Shown here in pieces: positions 61,347-64,000 of a stretch of 64,000 nt of DNA (the stretch's first letter is position 1; every line of letters begins with the position of its first letter). The DNA is from Deltaproteobacteria bacterium. Lineage in GTDB: Bacteria; Myxococcota; Kuafuiibacteriia; Kuafuiibacteriales; Kuafuiibacteriaceae. The notes below the pieces were generated by a model. It made no database searches and was not told where the DNA came from. It saw only the letters and a program-made list of their open reading frames with translations. The position numbers and the translations under genes are program-made. Where the stretch lies: contig JADJBV010000001.1 of NCBI GenBank assembly GCA_016703535.1, positions 4,764,001 through 4,828,000 on the forward strand. Direction: 5' to 3'.

Positions 61347-61739
61347 ATGCGGCCCGTGTCGGTCCTGGGTCTGCACCACCTGGCCCTCAAGGCCAGAGAT
61401 CCGGCAGGGCTCGCCGAGTTTTACGCCTCGACCTTCGAGCTCACCGAGCTGAAGCGCCACCAAGACGAGCTCGGCCTCCGTTCGGTGTGGCTCCAGCTGG
61501 GCGAAGGGATCTTGATGATCGAGCGGGCCGACACGCCGGGGCCTCCGCCGACCGACGCTGATCCTCCGGGGCTTCACCTCCTTTCGCTGCGGATCGGGGC
61601 CGACCAACACCAGACCTGGCGAGTTCGTTTGGGCACCCTGGGGATCCCGATCGTGCGCAGCTCGCCGTACACGCTCTACCTGGTGGATCCAGAGGGGAAT
61701 CGTCTCGGGCTCTCTTCTTGGCCGGAGCCAGGGCAGTGA
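61347..61739 (+). CDS. VOC-superfamily (glyoxalase/dioxygenase-like) protein
   Basis: I start at the ATG at 61347 (MRPVSVLGLHHLALKARDP); a frame open from 61278 adds only a Pro/Gly-rich leader overlapping the promoter of the SDR gene. The 130-residue product is a single pair of beta-alpha-beta-beta-beta units. Candidate metal ligands are His in LHHLALK, Glu in MIERAD and Glu in DPEGNRLGL, as in glyoxalase I-type enzymes. The substrate is unknown. Its stop overlaps the start of the protease gene (GTGA). Confidence 0.75.
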   Translation: MRPVSVLGLHHLALKARDPAGLAEFYASTFELTELKRHQDELGLRSVWLQLGEGILMIERADTPGPPPTDADPPGLHLLSLRIGADQHQTWRVRLGTLGIPIVRSSPYTLYLVDPEGNRLGLSSWPEPGQ

Positions 61740-64000
61740 ACCTGCAACTGTCGGCCTGGCGGATCCCATCGGTGTTGGTCCCGGCGGGGCTGCACGTGCT
61801 CTTGGCGATCTGGCTTTCGTTCGTGCCGCTCTTCGACAACCTGGGCTTCGAGCGGGCCTTCGCCACCGGGCTCTTGGCGGCGATCACCGGGCCGATCGTC
61901 GCGTTGGGCCTGCTCCAACAACGGCGCGGGGCCGATCCGCTCCTCATCTTCTTCGAGGCCGCGGGCCTCAACCTGCTCTTGCTGATGCCGTCGGCGATCG
62001 CCGGAATGTTGGTCGAGTTGATTGGGACCGTCTGCGAACCTTCGGCCGGGCTCGGTTTTTTGGTGCTGCTGGCCGGGGGCAACGTGATCTTCGGCAGCGC
62101 CTTGGCGGTGGGCGCCGGGGCGATCTCGGAGCGCCGCTTGTTGCCGGCGTTGGCCATCACCTTGGTGTTGTTGCTCCACCTGGCGGCGGCTCTGTTGCGC
62201 CTTTATCGAGAGCCCCAGGTCTTCGTCTACAGCCTGCCCTTCGGTTATTGGCCGGGTTCGATCTACGACGAAGAGCTGCAGCTCAACTTGGCCTTGGTGG
62301 CGGCCCGGGCCCGGACCGTGTGGATCGCCGGTGGCCTGGTCTTCGTGGCCCGGCTCTTCGCCTGGCCGGGGCTGAGGCCTTGGCAACCCAAGGGGCTGGT
62401 GGGATCGGCGCTCCTGGCGGCCGTGTTCTTTGGGGTGGACGGCTGGATCCAGTGGAACGGTCAGGCCCTTGGTTTTGACCTCGATCGCGCGGCGATCACC
62501 CAAGAGTTGTCGCGGCGGGCGGTGACCGAACACTTCGAGATCTACGTCGACCCGAGCCTGCCCCCCGAACAACTGGAGGCGCTCGTCCAAGATCACGAGT
62601 TCCGCTGGGCCCAACTTTTTGCCTTCTTCGGCCGGGGCCCCGAGGGCAAGATCAAGAGCTTCGTCTACGCCGATGTCGCGCAGAAGGGCCGGCTGATGGG
62701 CGCCAAAAACACCCAGATCGCCCGACCCTGGGCCAAAGAGATCCACCTCAACGGCTATGACTTTCCACACCCGGTGTTGAAGCACGAGTTGGCCCATATC
62801 TTCGCGGCCGACCTGGCCTCGGGCCCCTTCAACGTGCCGACCCGGGCCGGCGTGTTGGTCAACATCGGCGTGGTCGAGGGTGTGGCGGTGGCCGCCGACT
62901 GGCGGGTGCAAGAGTTGACGGTGCACGAGTGGACCAAGGCGATGCGGGCCCTGAACCTGGCGCCCGATCTGCGCCGAAGCCTAGATTTGGCGGGTTTTTG
63001 GTCCCTTTCTTCGGCCAAGGCGTACACCGCGGCCGGCTCGTTTTTGCGGTGGTTGGTGGACGAACGCGGCATCGACAAGCTGGCGGTGCTCTACCAAAGC
63101 AGCGACTTCTTCTTGGCCTACGGTGAGCCGCTGGAGGTTTTGGTCGGTCAGTGGGAGCAGTACATCGACGCCCTGCCCTTGCCCGAGACCGATCTGTTGG
63201 TGGCCGAACATCGCTTCAAGCAGCCGGCGATCTTCCAGAAGGTCTGCGCCCACCGCTCGGCCAACCTGGCGGCGGCCGGTCAGCGGCGTTTGGCCCAGGG
63301 CGATCTGGAGGGTGGGAGCGCGGCCCTTCTGGAGTTGTTGAGTTATGGCGGAGATCCGGTCGGCCCGCTGCTTTCGATCGCCGAGGCGGTGGCCAAAAGT
63401 GGAGATCTCCCTCGGGCCGAAGCCTTGCTGGAGCAGGCCTTGAGCTCCAGCAACGCCAGTGAACGTAGCCTGGCGGCGGCCCGGGAGGCCAAAGGGAACC
63501 TGGCCTGGCGACGGGGGGATCCAGAGGCGGCCCGGGCGGCCTTTCAGGAGGTCCTGCGCCTGCACCTCTCGACCAGCGCCGATCGGCTGCAGCACGCCCG
63601 CTTGGCTCTTTTGCAAGCGCCCCCCGAAGTGCAAGTTGTCTTGCGAAGTTATTTGCTCGGAGAGCTCGCGCCGCCGGCGGCCCTGGTGCGTTTGGGGGCG
63701 GTCAGCCGCGCCCACCCCGACGATCCCTTGCTCCACTATCTTTACGGTAAGGCCCTGGAGAACCAAGGGCTCTACCCGGAGGGCGTCGAGGAGATGCGGG
63801 CCGCCCTGTCGGGGCCCCTGCCCGCCGAGTCTTTGGCACTGGAGGCCCAGGCGTCCTTGGGACGGATGTTGTTGCGGGCCGGCAGGAGCGAAGAAGCTCG
63901 TTGGGCTTTCGAGGCCTTGGCGACCCAAAGCAAAAGTGAGGGCGCTCGCCTAGAGGCCTTGGACTGGGCCGCCCGCGCCACCTTCACGTTGACCAAGGCC
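61736..64000 (+). CDS. Polytopic membrane HExxH metalloprotease with TPR tail (3' cut by window edge)
   Basis: The GTG at 61736 overlaps the previous stop and the frame stays open for 755 codons to the right edge. The N-terminal 250 residues contain about six hydrophobic segments (for example VLVPAGLHVLLAIWLSF and LGFLVLLAGGNVIFGSALAVG). A catalytic domain follows with HELAH at 350-354 and a third ligand candidate Glu381 in VVEGVAVAADW, giving a gluzincin arrangement. The segment from about residue 500 is TPR-like (AEALLEQALSSSNASERSLAAAREAKGNLA, then similar units). Presumably a periplasm-facing, membrane-bound protease. Exact family unknown, and the C-terminal end is not seen. Confidence 0.75.
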   Translation, partial: MNLQLSAWRIPSVLVPAGLHVLLAIWLSFVPLFDNLGFERAFATGLLAAITGPIVALGLLQQRRGADPLLIFFEAAGLNLLLLMPSAIAGMLVELIGTVCEPSAGLGFLVLLAGGNVIFGSALAVGAGAISERRLLPALAITLVLLLHLAAALLRLYREPQVFVYSLPFGYWPGSIYDEELQLNLALVAARARTVWIAGGLVFVARLFAWPGLRPWQPKGLVGSALLAAVFFGVDGWIQWNGQALGFDLDRAAITQELSRRAVTEHFEIYVDPSLPPEQLEALVQDHEFRWAQLFAFFGRGPEGKIKSFVYADVAQKGRLMGAKNTQIARPWAKEIHLNGYDFPHPVLKHELAHIFAADLASGPFNVPTRAGVLVNIGVVEGVAVAADWRVQELTVHEWTKAMRALNLAPDLRRSLDLAGFWSLSSAKAYTAAGSFLRWLVDERGIDKLAVLYQSSDFFLAYGEPLEVLVGQWEQYIDALPLPETDLLVAEHRFKQPAIFQKVCAHRSANLAAAGQRRLAQGDLEGGSAALLELLSYGGDPVGPLLSIAEAVAKSGDLPRAEALLEQALSSSNASERSLAAAREAKGNLAWRRGDPEAARAAFQEVLRLHLSTSADRLQHARLALLQAPPEVQVVLRSYLLGELAPPAALVRLGAVSRAHPDDPLLHYLYGKALENQGLYPEGVEEMRAALSGPLPAESLALEAQASLGRMLLRAGRSEEARWAFEALATQSKSEGARLEALDWAARATFTLTKA

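Overview
The window is GC-rich DNA with dense, bidirectional coding. It looks like a chromosomal segment of a myxobacterium-like organism (Myxococcota, formerly Deltaproteobacteria). The pointers are two proteins with MYXO-CTERM-type sorting tails, a DUF4215-type Cys-rich repeat, Ser/Thr kinases of the Pkn type (one with HRDVSPSN), a PilZ protein with a myxobacterial look, a DUF4388 protein, and many lipoproteins and exported proteins with Asp/Ala/Gly-rich linkers, PPC domains or thrombospondin type 3 repeats. I cannot name a species. I see no tRNA, rRNA, CRISPR array, IS element or phage gene.

Layout. 1-7.9 kb: a cut-off exported HEAT-like protein, a 1459-residue membrane Ser/Thr kinase, a formyltransferase, a divergent pyruvate kinase and RNA polymerase omega. 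7.9-19.1 kb: surface and envelope proteins (TSP3/VWA protein, a Cys-rich/PPC lipoprotein operon) plus a PilZ pair on the other strand. 19.1-23.8 kb: a tight minus-strand run encoding a Ser/Thr kinase broken by an in-frame stop, its membrane/sensor part, an outer-membrane barrel, an amicyanin-like cupredoxin and a membrane-anchored protein. 23.9-28.7 kb: a c-type cytochrome lipoprotein, a transglutaminase-like lipoprotein, a di-haem peroxidase/MauG-like lipoprotein and small surface proteins. 28.7-38.8 kb: a glycosyltransferase, an inositol-phosphatase-like enzyme, a DUF4388 protein, three translationally coupled parvulin chaperones, a periplasmic transglutaminase, a DedA protein and an NFACT protein. 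38.8-39.6 kb: a histone H1-like gene with a clear sigma-70 promoter and a 0.5-kb palindrome-rich non-coding stretch. 39.6-42.0 kb: two acyl-CoA dehydrogenases. 42.0-49.8 kb: a rhomboid protease operon, a lipoprotein, DNA polymerase III alpha and an alkyltransferase-like protein. 49.9-64 kb: a choice-of-anchor-D lipoprotein, a subtilisin with a MYXO-CTERM tail, a multi-PAS hybrid histidine kinase, DUF192, a KDSR-like short-chain reductase (possible sphingolipid enzyme), a VOC protein and a membrane gluzincin cut by the right edge.

How the parts fit. Much of the window serves the envelope: export, folding (three parvulins), proteolysis (subtilisin, rhomboid, HExxH protease), sorting tails and signalling. 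The strongest candidate for an undescribed system is the 19.1-23.8 kb kinase/barrel/cupredoxin operon, divergent from a cytochrome c gene and near a di-haem peroxidase. It reads as a kinase-linked periplasmic redox or copper module. Housekeeping genes (pyk, rpoZ, dnaE) are interspersed. Protein family calls come from motifs read by eye; no database search was possible.
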